64,000 nt of DNA, taken from the NCBI GenBank assembly GCA_963573315.1, contig OY752144.1:552501-616500 (forward strand), read 5' to 3'. Position numbers and translations under genes: made by a program. The notes under the pieces are model-generated. The model saw only the letters and a program-made list of their open reading frames with translations, was not told where the DNA came from and ran no database searches. This document shows, piece after piece, positions 54,433 through 64,000 of the stretch. Position 1 is the first letter of the stretch; the number at the start of each line of letters is the position of its first letter. This DNA comes from Entomortierella parvispora (Eukaryota; Mortierellomycota; Mortierellomycetes; Mortierellales; Mortierellaceae).

Positions 54433-57422
54433 ATGAGATCCTGGACCTCATCCCTCCTCCTAGTCTTGGGGATCTCCAGCGCAATCCAACTTGCCAAAGG
54501 TATAGATCATATCTTCCCTTGGCGGTATCACAGACTGGAAACATCCTGCGCACAGCGTAGCACAACATGGCGCCTTGGCAATCCTTATTGTCCTAAACCT
54601 CTTCGCTGACGTCTTTTTGTTGATGGATCACCACCACCCACTGACCCTCTCGAGTGCTCTTGTTTTTTTTTTTTCTTTTTTTTTTCTTTCTCCTACTCCT
54701 TGACCTTTTTATCGCTGGTTCTCTCTTTGTTCGTCCGTGCTTGCGCCATCCTCCCTCCTGGAACGGTTCCTCTACGCAGCCGCTACTGGAGACCTCTCGG
54801 GGATCACCGATATCAGGATTACAGCCTGTCCAGAGGACAATTGCAGTATCCCGGGTTATCGAAAAGTCCCTCAGGACTTGAACAAGTATTCGCGCGGTAG
54901 CTTTGTACACCTTCACTTTGCGGACGATGAATACCAACCTGAAGACGATAGCAACCTTTGGGCATTGGAGACTGCGCAAGAGCGACGCAAAAGAAATGGC
55001 CGCAAACAACGACGCCGACACCCTATCACTCACCTAGCAGTTCAACAGGGTGAGGATGCCGATATGGGACCCGAATGGGAAAAGCTTGAAGGCAACCTCA
55101 ACGATGGCAATCGAGGACCGATCTTGACCATGTTTGTGAAGAGAGATCCTTCGCATGCGCCCATCGACAGCATTGTGGTCAAATATGGCTACGATAGCCA
55201 TGCGGCTATCGGATACGACCGATTGCCTCTGGATTTGAACATGGGCACAGGTAAACAATCCAAAATGAACAGATGACTACGCCCGAGCAAGGGGGAGGAG
55301 GAGGAGGGAAGGCAAAAGAATCGAATGATCATCCACATGTGTTTACAACGACCATTTGTTTATTCTCTAGGCGGTCAATGGGTGTACCTGTACTACAAAA
55401 AAGGAGGACCTCGGGAGCCTATCACACACATCACCACCAAAGCATGCACGATTGCACCCTGCATCTTGGATGACTCGTGGACCCGCATTAACCGTCCTAT
55501 CATGACCGGAACCTTCAAGCGTTATCTCTATCTGTTTTACAAGTCTGTGCCCGGAGAGCGACCTATCACCAGTCTGAGTCTGGGCCTCCAGAAGCAAGGC
55601 GACAGCAATGGGAACGGGGACGAGGAAATGGAAAATGAAATGATCGACACGGGTATTCGGTTTAAGGACAGCAACATCGTTGTGTCCTTCAAGCGTGGAC
55701 AGCTTGGGAGTGAACAGTTGCATGCCGTGGATAACATCGCTGTAGAGCTTGGATCTAATCAGATTCCATACCGTTGGAGCGTTGCTGCATTTGATGGTAA
55801 AAGTAAGGGAGAGGAGGTCCCAGACTGGAACGCTCAGGTGATTTACCGAACCGGCCACAAGGCATTGCCAGTTGCTCCAAAGCTTCGATTCAAGGAGGAT
55901 GGCTCCTTTAAGATTGTGCAATTTGCCGACATCCATATGGCGACAGGGCCACATTCCTGCTATAACGCTCCCAGCACCGTAAGTGGTTTTGAACTCTTTA
56001 TAGTATATCTTGCCTTGCCAGGTGCGAATTGTTCTAATATCTTGGCCTTTATTATCAATATATAGATGGAGTGCACAGGAGACGTCAATACCCTTGAAAT
56101 GATGGAGAGAATGCTAGATGCTGAAAGGCCCGACCTTGTTGTCTACACTGGCGACAATGTGGACGGTCTCAGCTCCAAGGACGCCTATGCTGTACGTTGA
56201 TCCGGCAATATTGGTCCTGAAGAATCTTGAAATGGCTGACCACTGACTACCATTCTAACCGCCTTTCTATTTGAATCCAACAGACGATCCTCAAATACTC
56301 CAAACCTGTAGTGGACAGAGCCATCCCGTGGACCATTATCTTTGGCAACCACGATGAAGAAGGCGATCTTTCTCGTGAAGAGATGATGCGATCCGCTCAG
56401 GATATCCCCTACTCTCTCTCAGAGCGCGGACCCCTCGGGATCTCTGGCACCGGCAATTACATCCTTAGCATCCATAATCATCGACACAGAGGTCACAGTC
56501 TGGAAGAAGAGGAAGACAGTCTCCGACGGGATGACAAGAGCCAATTCACGTTGTATTTCTTGGATTCTGGTGCTTACAGTTTCAGTCTTGAATACCCTGG
56601 TTGGGACTGGATCAAGGACAACCAGGTGGAGTGGTTCCGTCAAACCTCGAGAAAGATCACGTCCAGATACCAGCCAGACGAGATCCCCAATGCCTTGGCA
56701 TTCTTCCACATCCCAATTCCAGAGTATGACCTAACAGAGCCAGAAGATACCCCACCTGAGGATGGTGATGAGGATGATGACAACGACAAATACTCAGGAC
56801 AGGTCACAAAGAAGCACAAGACGGGTGAGGACAGCCGAGTCGTCGGAAACAAGGGTGAGGGTGTAAGCTCGCCTTCCTACAATTCGGGCATGTTTGACGC
56901 CATCTTTGAAAGCAGGGACGTTCGAGCCACAACGGCCGGCCATGACCATATCAACGACTATGTAAGAATGTTTCTTGCCCTCGTATCTCTTCAAATGGTT
57001 TCAAATAATCCGGGAAAAAAAGCAACATCTTCTGTTTCTTAACATCTATCTCCTTTTTATTTCCTGGTTCTTAGTGTCTGGACCATCGCGGGATCAACCT
57101 TTGCTATGGTGGCGGACTCGGTTATGGGTCATATGGCAGTGCCTCCTTCCCAAGACGGTCTCGTGTCTTTGAGATTTTGAAGAACGGTCAACGAGTTGAT
57201 ACTTGGAAGCGCCTAGACGATCCCGAGATGACCGTCGTCAGTCTACAGACGCTTTTTGAAGGCCGGAAGATCGATCGCGACAATGACAAGGACAACGACG
57301 ACGATGATTTGAAATCGAAGCCTCGGTCGGGTTTGGCCCGTCGTCCCAGTCGCTTGACTCCAAACCATGTCTGGGAGAGTCTTCGACAGGGCGGTCAGTA
57401 CGTCTTGGGTGGTGGAAATTGA
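54433..57422 (+). CDS. DCR2: Dcr2-type calcineurin-like metallophosphatase
   Basis: Metal-dependent phosphoesterase. Yeast Dcr2 acts in cell-cycle start and tempers the unfolded protein response. Six exons: 54433-54499, 54780-55250, 55371-55978, 56066-56191, 56284-56961 and 57075-57422, giving 765 residues. A signal peptide or anchor comes first (MRSWTSSLLLVLGISSAIQL). An N-terminal region with tandem beta-rich segments follows (GQWVYLYYKKGG, RYLYLFYKS). The metal-binding motifs occur in order: FADIHM, GDNVDG, GNHDEE, the FFHIPIPEY His and GHDHIND. CYGGGLGYGSYG follows, as in Dcr2 proteins. Acidic Asp/Asn runs interrupt the C-terminal half. All introns are GT-AG and in phase; intron 1 is long (280 nt) with T-rich tracts. 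A poly(A) signal lies at 57463. Confidence 0.93.
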
Positions 57423-57462
57423 ATCAGTAAACACAGAATGGGTTTATCATGAAGTTACTATC

Positions 57463-57468
57463 AATAAA
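57463..57468 (+). terminator. Poly(A) signal AATAAA of the Dcr2-type gene
   Basis: Canonical hexamer 41 bp after the stop codon. Confidence 0.6.
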
Positions 57469-57512
57469 ACGTCCGCAATATCCAAACATCAACTCACTGC
57501 TCGAGAGAAACG

Positions 57513-57518
57513 TTTATT
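57513..57518 (-). terminator. Poly(A) signal of the kinase-ankyrin gene
   Basis: TTTATT on the plus strand reads AATAAA on the minus strand, about 186 bp past the kinase stop and facing the Dcr2 signal. Confidence 0.45.
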
Positions 57519-57703
57519 ACAAAAAGAGAGATGATTAAAAAAGATACAATTACAAGGGTGAATGGGCATGAGTGAGAAGGAGGGGTATTTTTGTTTCTCT
57601 CTTTTTCTTCTCCTTCTCCATTTCCCTCTCTCTTTCTCTCTTCTTCTCTATCAGTTTCTAAAAAAGAAAAGACCGAGAGAGAGAGAGAAAGTGGTCAAAG
57701 CGC

Positions 57704-60700
57704 TCACCAGAACCGCGGTTTTTCGTTCAGAGCCTGATCAATAAGATGTCGTTGACTCTTTCTCAGCGATCTGACACTTTGGACAGGAGCTCCTCGACCA
57801 TGAAATGTACTTGGGTTGGTGGGGTGATGCAAGTACGGCAAATTCTGTTGACTGGGTCTAGGCAGATGATGAGGCATTGGCTGGCCAGCACCAACTCCAC
57901 TGCCACCGCCACCGTGACTCCCCTGACTGCTATTGCTTCCATTGCTATTGGTGCTGGTGACAGAGACGCAGGAGGGGCCTTCATGATGACTCGAGAACGG
58001 ATCCATGGTGCTGCCATACATGACTTTTAATTTCGTCGCCACTTCTTTTCGCTTCGCGATCCGTTGACTGCCCGTCCACTGGTTCAAAAGATGCAGGACC
58101 GGTCCAACCATGTCGCGTCCGATTCCGTCCGCCTCGCCATAAGCAACTCCGGCCCAGCTGTACCGTCCGAGGTCTCTCAAATTGTCTGGAAAGTCTTTGG
58201 GAACGTTCATGTGTTCCATCAACCGACCATTCGAAGACGGAGAGCTCGCTGATCGACCATGGTTGTATCCTTGATATTGGTGAGCATCACTAGTCGAGAA
58301 TGAGAGACTGGTGCTCAAGGGAGACGACTGCTGATGCAAGAGCTTGACCACCTTGATCGCCCTTTGGATCCCACTCTCGGAGCTAATATCCAAATCATTG
58401 TTCAACAGCCACTCCACATTTTTGATCCTAAGGTGAGCCGCTGCCGCCGCCAAAGCTGTCTCCCCTCCAAAGGACATGGCAGGGTCCAGACCGGCCTCGC
58501 ACAGACAATCCAAGATCCGATAATCCTCCTGCATCGCTGCCACTACATGAATCAATGGTCGGCCTTGCGCCATCAATCGATCGACTTTTCGGCCTCCCCG
58601 CTCCTGAAACACATTTTGGTTCTGCATCGACACCCGATATTGCTGCCGTGAATGTCGGCGATCTTGAGAAGAGGTGCCACCGCCACTAAACGTTCCATAT
58701 CCGATGCCGGTATTCGATCCAGACCCTTGACCAACTCCTTCTCCGCCATCAGGGACAACACCCAGAGCCGCAGAGTCTCCATCGTGCACCCGTCGAGACT
58801 CGTTCACGAGATTCAATGCGTAGATTTGAGCACTGTTCAATGGCGTGATCGGGTTCCGGATATAGGCCGGAATACGAGCACCTCGCATCACAAAGAACTT
58901 GAGGGCTTCGTAACAATATTGTGTGTTGGATGAGACCAAGATCATGACGGGGGTGTAGCCTTGCAAGTTTTCCAAATTGATATCCGCACCCAACTCGACC
59001 AAGATTTTGATCGTGTCCATGGGCGATTCCAAAAACAAGCAGGCCAGGTGCAAAGCCGTGTCGCCAGTCTTGGCACTGGATTCGTTGATGGGGTTATAGG
59101 ACCCGCTGCGGGTGAGATAGTAATGAAGCGCGGGGATATCCCCAACGAGTGGACAAAGAAAGATGGGAGTCCTGGGTGGGTTCGATGTAGAATATGGCTC
59201 TAGTGGTTCGCTCCTGTCTCTGAAATAGGCTCGTGTCTCTGTTCATCCAGACAAAGACAAAAGGTCTGTTAAATATAAACAATCTCTCTCTCTCCGTAAA
59301 AAAAACAAGCTGAAAAAACTTACTTGTAATGTATTGGACAACATCCTGCATCATGGGGTCCTGGATATCAAACACCATCCTGTTCAGAGTGTTCGACGCT
59401 CGCTCCAAACTCGCCATCCGAGAGTTCAGTTCTGGGGGTATAGGCAGCGCCGCCGACTCTGTTTCGCTCGGAACCGAGAAACCAGTGGCCACCTGATGAA
59501 TAGGCTCCTGGGGTCGCGCCATCAATGTCTGCAGGATGGCAATCACGACATCAATCTTTAGTCGCTTGCTTGGTTTAACATCCCAACATTTTACCAACAT
59601 TTCTCTGTACTCCTTGGGTGTCCCGGGCACAGTCTCCTCTCGTAGACCCTCCATGAGCTCCTTGAGCAGCAAGGGTTCCCTCAGTCGCTTCGCAAATGGG
59701 ATCCTGCCTGACGAAATGTGCCAAAAGATCACGCCCAAACTGTAGATATCGCACGCTGCATTGTAGATGGGTCGCTTCGCCGGGAACCGTTCAGGGGCCA
59801 GAAATGAGGCCACGCCCACTGTCGCTGCCAAATCGCTCGTTTGATCCTTTGAGGAGGACCTGCTCAATCCAAAATCACAAATCATGGCCGTCCGTTTATC
59901 GTCTAGAAGAATGTTGCCACTGTGCAAATCTCGATGGTGGAACCCAGACTTGTGGAGAAATTCGAGTCCCTTGGTGATTTCGATCGAGAGTCTGTACCTC
60001 TCAGACCATGTAAGGTTGCAATGGTTCTTTTCCAGAAATGTGCACAGGTTGCCGTTGGTACAGTGTTTCATAACCATGCATTTGACATTGGTTCGGGGGT
60101 CAGTCGTCACACCGTAGAATGGTACAATAAAGTCGTAGTCATGCACGCGCTTCAAGATCTCGAGCTACGAGGAACGAGCGCAAAAAAAGAAAAAAAAAAT
60201 TGGGGTTCAGTTTCAAGGTAAAGCGGCCATGTATCTCCCTGCAGCCCAAAAATAGCGTGTCCAAGAATACCCTCCCTCCCTCCCTCCGTCTGTTCGCTAC
60301 GTCGATCATATTCTTTTTTTTACCTCCTGTTCAAACTGCTCGACGCCCTCGTTGTGCTCGGGTAACGCGCGTTTAAGCACTACTCGAAGACGAGACCATT
60401 CCGCTGTATGGATCTCGCCATAGCCTCCCTTTTTCAGCGGTTGGATATTACTAATGTCGTGGTAGTCAATCTGACGATAGCTGCTCACCACACGCCGCTC
60501 CAGAATCCGGGTCCTTTCCCGCTTCAACGTTTCGTTTGTTTCTATCTCTGATGGCTCCGGAATGGGAGGTATGGCGGGCCTTATTCCGTCTAATGAAACT
60601 TCTGCCCCATGGTTAGCTACCAATCTCCTCTGTCCGTGTTCTGGAGTGTCTTCATCATCGATCAACTCGAGACAATCCATGGGTGAACGAAGATCTGGTT

Positions 60701-61394
60701 CGTCTTCGTCCTCGGACTGTGATCCTGTAGCAGAGAGAGCAGGTGTGTCGTCGTGCTCAACATGTGAGGACTGGAGATATTCGCTATGGGCGATAGAGGT
60801 CTGGACTGGGTGGTGATTGCCAACACTGTGGCTGCTCTGTCGAGCGATGTGCATTGTCGGTTGGTATATACGCGTAAAACGGTCTTCGGGGACTGAAGGA
60901 AGGGCAGATAAATGCTGCTGTTGTTGTTGGTGTTGTAGCTGTTGGTGCCAAGATTGTGGCATCACCTGTTGCGAGGTTGGTCGAAGGGGTCGCTGACGAG
61001 GAAGAGTGGCGGGATTAGGTCGTGGAGAGAGTCGGTTCCGCGGTGGAGGAGTGGACGTGTCTCGCCGCAGACTCTGGCCGAGAATGGCTCCAGAGTTCTC
61101 GTCGTCCTCCTCGTCCTCGTCTTGTTCTTCCACTTCTTCAATTACTCGGTTCAGGGCATGTTGAGGTTGAGCAGACGAGTTGTCCTGATGGGCATCCTGA
61201 TCGTCTAGTTTGTCAAGAGGTTCAAGGTTGGGACGACTAGCGCTGTTGCGAAGGGGGAGTTGGTTGTGACTGATGTACTCGACCTCAATCTCGAAGGTCG
61301 AGGGTTGGCGATTGGAGGTGGCGCGGGAAGAAGAAGCCCTGGCTGAAGTGTGAATAGAAGGTCTCCGATTGAGAGGGGGGGTGGGGTTGGACAT
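57704..61394 (-). CDS. TKL-type protein kinase fused to ankyrin repeats
   Basis: Signalling kinase of about 1148 residues. Three exons: 61394-60324, 60164-59324 and 59238-57704. The first 300 residues are Ser/Gln/Asp-rich. The kinase domain spans about 315-580: glycine loop KKGGYGEIH, VVLK lysine near 341, HRDLHSGN near 434, DFGLSR near 454 and LAPERF. HRDLHSGN and GVIFWHISSGRIPF are typical of tyrosine-kinase-like or Rhizophagus/Mortierella-expanded kinases. Ankyrin-type repeats begin at exon 3: DTALHLACLFLESPMDTI, then ELGADINLENLQGYTPVMIL, and later RPLIHVVAAMQEDY and GGETALAAAAAHLRIKNVEW. The acceptor of exon 3 (ATGAACAG) is the only one that avoids an in-frame stop. The tail is Gly/Ser/His-rich. 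Ligand and substrate are unknown. Confidence 0.9.
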
Positions 61395-62481
61395 TGCAGA
61401 TGTGTGCTTCAGAGAAGAAGGAGGATGAGGAAGGAAAGGAAGAGTCCAGCAGGGGGAATCACGGCATGAGACGAGGACGAAAGGGGGCAAGAAGGAGAGA
61501 AGGGGGGAAAGGGGAGGAAGGAAGGAAGGGAAGGAGGGAAGGGTGAGAGTGGGATGGACAGATGGAGGAAGAGGAAGAAGTTGGATGCTGGAGGGAGAAG
61601 TCGAAGGAAGAGACGAAGGAAGGAAGAAAGGAAGAAGGGAAAACAGAGTAAGGAAGGAGCAAACAAAAGGAGAGCAAGGACAAGAAAAAGAGAGAAGGGA
61701 TCTCTTCCTTCCTTTGCCCGCAGCAGATGGCTGGCATGAGCTGCATTGGCTGTCAGCATGCATGCATGCATGCGCGGTTTTCCGAGTTGCTCTCCTACTG
61801 CCTACTTTGTGATGGCCGGAGGCTGACACCCTTGTGGACGTGCATGTGTGCATGTGTGCATCCACATTGCCTTTCTTTGCATTCTCCCTTTCGAGGCGGG
61901 AGCTGATCGCGTGGAGAGGAAGAAGGAGGGGGGGAAGGGGGTGCATTGCACAGCCCAAGAAGGACAAGCTGACAAGCAGACAAGCAAGTAGGTCGCCAGA
62001 GTCCCCGCCCCAGCCCATGCGGCGACAGGAGGGAGGTCCAAGGGTCCAGACGAACCCTCGTTGCAAGGAAAAAGAAGGTACGAAAGGGCAGATTGAGTTC
62101 AATCTTGCAGAGCATGCTGTATGTACACCGACAGCCCCACGCGGTGGGAAAGAAGAGCCAGCCAACCCAACAATAGACGCCCCCTTCTTTGCTCTTTGCT
62201 TTCTTTGTGTTCTGTCGGTCTGTCCGTCGGTTGCGCTTTTGGCGCATCCACGAGGAAAACACGCGCGAAACACGAGTTGGTGCCTTGGTGGCAAATGCTT
62301 GGAATCACGTGCCATGTGCCTGTTCTCAATGAAGCCCATGCGATCACCTCAACTACGGTGAATATCTCGCTTTTTTTCCGGCCGCCGCCCTCCCAGTCTG
62401 TCCCGGTCGGGGCCATCAAACTCGCCCTCTCCGTCGCATCCTTGCATCCCTCTCCCTCTCTCCACTCCCTAATTCATCGCC
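61395..62481. promoter_or_regulatory. Divergent intergenic region, kinase (-) and ATP synthase subunit e (+)
   Basis: 1087 bp between start codons. The kinase side carries a 300-bp homopurine stretch on the plus strand (61410-61700). A CATGCATGCATGCATGC palindromic repeat lies at 61757-61771, and a TCACGTG E-box at 62305-62311, 171 bp before the plus-strand ATG. A long minus-strand open frame extending upstream of the kinase ATG is low-complexity and was not accepted. Confidence 0.4.
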
Positions 62482-63281
62482 ATGTCCGCCCCCGTTGTCA
62501 ACCCCATCAGAAACGTGCGTTCTTAATCTCTGTGTGTTCCTCCACAACAGCACCTCATCCCTTGCTCCTAGAAGTTAAAAAAATGGTCGATGCTGCCGCA
62601 TCTTCGACGATCGATCTCATTGAACTCTGGAACCAGGAATCTGGACCTGAGCTACTTGCTCTCTTTGTTCTCCAGCGGAATACAACATCAACCTTAGACT
62701 TTGTACAAGAGTGGCAACTGGAGACTCTCTCTCTCTGGATGCCTACTGTGACTGATCGACACCCTTCGAGTTTGAAGTGCATCCAAGCATTCAACATTTC
62801 AGGAGGCCGAAGACTCTTTACTCCGCGATATACGCCACCAAATTCAGACAGGAAAAAAATTGAAAAAAATCTCGCCATGCTAACTTTCCTGTAATACTTT
62901 TTTCTCTATTACAGGTTGCCCGCTGGTCCGCCTTGGTCGGTGGCCTCGCATATGGCTTCGTCCACCACAACACCCTCACCGCCTTGGAGCATAACCGCGC
63001 TGAGCAGATCAAGATCGAGAACCGTGATCGTTTGATTGCTGAGGCCAAGGCCGAGTGGACCAAGAAGAACGCCCCTACCGGAGGTATGCAATTGATTCAA
63101 TTGATCCAACTTTTGTTGTGGTTGCCTCGATCGTAGCGATAGACAGATCGACCATTCCATGCTGCCTTTTGTTCCTAATCTCATGCTCTTCAAATCTCAA
63201 TTTATAGGCGTCATTACTGATCCCGACCACCCCAACTTTGACTTTGAGAAGATGTTGATTCATCTTTCGGAAACCGCATAA
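62482..63281 (+). CDS. ATP21: Mitochondrial ATP synthase subunit e
   Basis: Small inner-membrane subunit (Atp21/Tim11) of F1Fo ATP synthase that supports dimer formation and cristae shape. Three exons, 62482-62514, 62915-63083 and 63208-63281, give 91 residues. The protein begins MSAPVVNPIRNVARWSALVG. The single membrane segment (WSALVGGLAYGFVHH) carries the GxxxG-like small-residue pattern of the family. A charged helix follows (LEHNRAEQIKIENRDRLIAE), and the protein ends FEKMLIHLSETA. Intron 1 is long (400 nt) and contains open but unrelated frames. A poly(A) signal AATAAA lies at 63353-63358. The 5' leader is C/T-rich. Confidence 0.88.
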
Positions 63282-64000
63282 GATGGAGGTGTCTTTTTTC
63301 AGTACTAGAAAAATCCACACGAGCATAGAAGAACAGTCATATTTTTGTATCAAATAAATCCCCCTCTCAACATCAAATACGAGCTATGGATCAGTATCAA
63401 AACATGGACTATGGACTACCAAGCCTTCACATACCGCGCAGACGTAGAAATGGGGGAAGCTATGACGTCTTCTCACCAATTGCTTTCCAAAGGAAGCCTT
63501 AGCTCTATCTTTTCCGGTTTGAGTAGCAGTTAGCGCCAGGAAAGCTATGTCGCAACATTTACGAAAGTCTTTACAGCTCAGGGGACTTTGGGTGGCGGAA
63601 TACTGGGCTTTCGCGCAAGGAAAGGAATGATGTCAAGAATGATTCAATGGTATACTACGAGATCATTGGATGTGGATATGCAGGAAGACAAGACAAAAGA
63701 TTTCACACACGATCTGTCCCATGGCATGTTGCTCTTCGCTCTCAGAGGTGAGCTTTACGCGCCGTTCTTGCAAGCCATTTTGCAATGAAGCACAAGACGC
63801 TGACCTAATCCGCGACCCACGGAATAAAGAAAAGGAAGTAATGAACGGGGCAGGGGAGCAGATGGCACTGACGGCGGCAGTGGCAATGAGAAAGGTGCGC
63901 GTCATCCGCACCAGGGCAATGATGAATGTTGTCGAGTAAAAAAGTGCAAACCATTCTTAAAGACTCGCTTGACCGTGAGGAAAAAGGTTAGTGCGGATCA
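63282..64000. other. 3' flank of ATP synthase subunit e and right edge of the window
   Basis: Contains the AATAAA at 63353-63358. Open frames on both strands up to 89 codons near 63.66-63.94 kb have no recognisable family. A gene beyond the window may begin or end here, but nothing can be assigned. Confidence 0.4.

Noticed and set aside
11734-62311. Enrichment of CACGTG E-boxes in promoters
   Set aside because: Five sites noticed by eye in 64 kb are fewer than the roughly 16 expected by chance for a 6-mer, so no enrichment can be claimed.
61395-62339. In-frame N-terminal extension of the kinase
   Set aside because: It starts with a non-ATG codon, is Ser/Leu/Pro low-complexity over a homopurine tract, and has no domain. 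The ATG at 61394 is preferred.

Overview
The window is nuclear DNA of a filamentous fungus. Genes are split by many short introns (most about 55-120 bp) and lie on both strands. The genes point to an early-diverging lineage, Mucoromycota and most likely Mortierellaceae (an inference; no marker sequence is present). A GT10 fucosyltransferase, a UDP-xylose synthase, a WW-MyTH4-RhoGAP protein, a TMX2 homologue and a TKL-type kinase with ankyrin repeats sit together, a set that is unusual for Dikarya.

I can support 17 protein-coding genes with splice models that close in frame, two decayed or broken loci, and several repeats. No rRNA, tRNA, CRISPR array or operon was found.

Layout: 1-6253 holds no gene I can support and is rich in homopolymers. 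6254-11301 (-) is a SWI/SNF-family ATPase. 11755-12984 is a decayed element with a Ty3-type integrase remnant, followed by two 134-bp direct repeats. 13953-15872 (-) is a protein with two forkhead-like domains; 16614-19829 (-) is an ARHGAP39/Vilse-type RhoGAP; 21218-23227 (+) is an Mtf2-like mitochondrial protein. 23260-24706 (-) is a fucosyltransferase with a frame problem; 25033-26361 (+) is epsilon-COP. 26362-28623 is gene-free with a 54-bp inverted repeat. 28624-30242 (-) is an F-box/LRR protein, followed by a broken frame near 31.7-32.0 kb. 32694-35954 (-) is Swi3/Rsc8. 36146-37766 (+) is an RRM and zinc-knuckle splicing factor. 38070-39660 (-) is UDP-glucuronate decarboxylase; 41053-42253 (-) is TMX2; 42926-48891 (+) is a giant arrestin-like protein. 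49945-51570 (+) is a secreted BBE-type oxidase; 51743-53545 (-) is a ten-knuckle nucleic-acid-binding protein; 54433-57422 (+) is a Dcr2-type phosphatase. 57704-61394 (-) is the kinase-ankyrin protein; 62482-63281 (+) is ATP synthase subunit e.

Functional links: the ATPase and Swi3 belong to the same chromatin-remodelling complex. The fucosyltransferase and UDP-xylose synthase both feed surface glycans. Epsilon-COP, TMX2 and perhaps the phosphatase act in or on the secretory pathway. The most unusual signals are a recurrent GTTCGY 5' splice site, the repeat pair at 13.1-13.4 kb with paired changes in a hairpin, the double forkhead protein, the kinase-ankyrin protein and the 54-bp inverted repeat.
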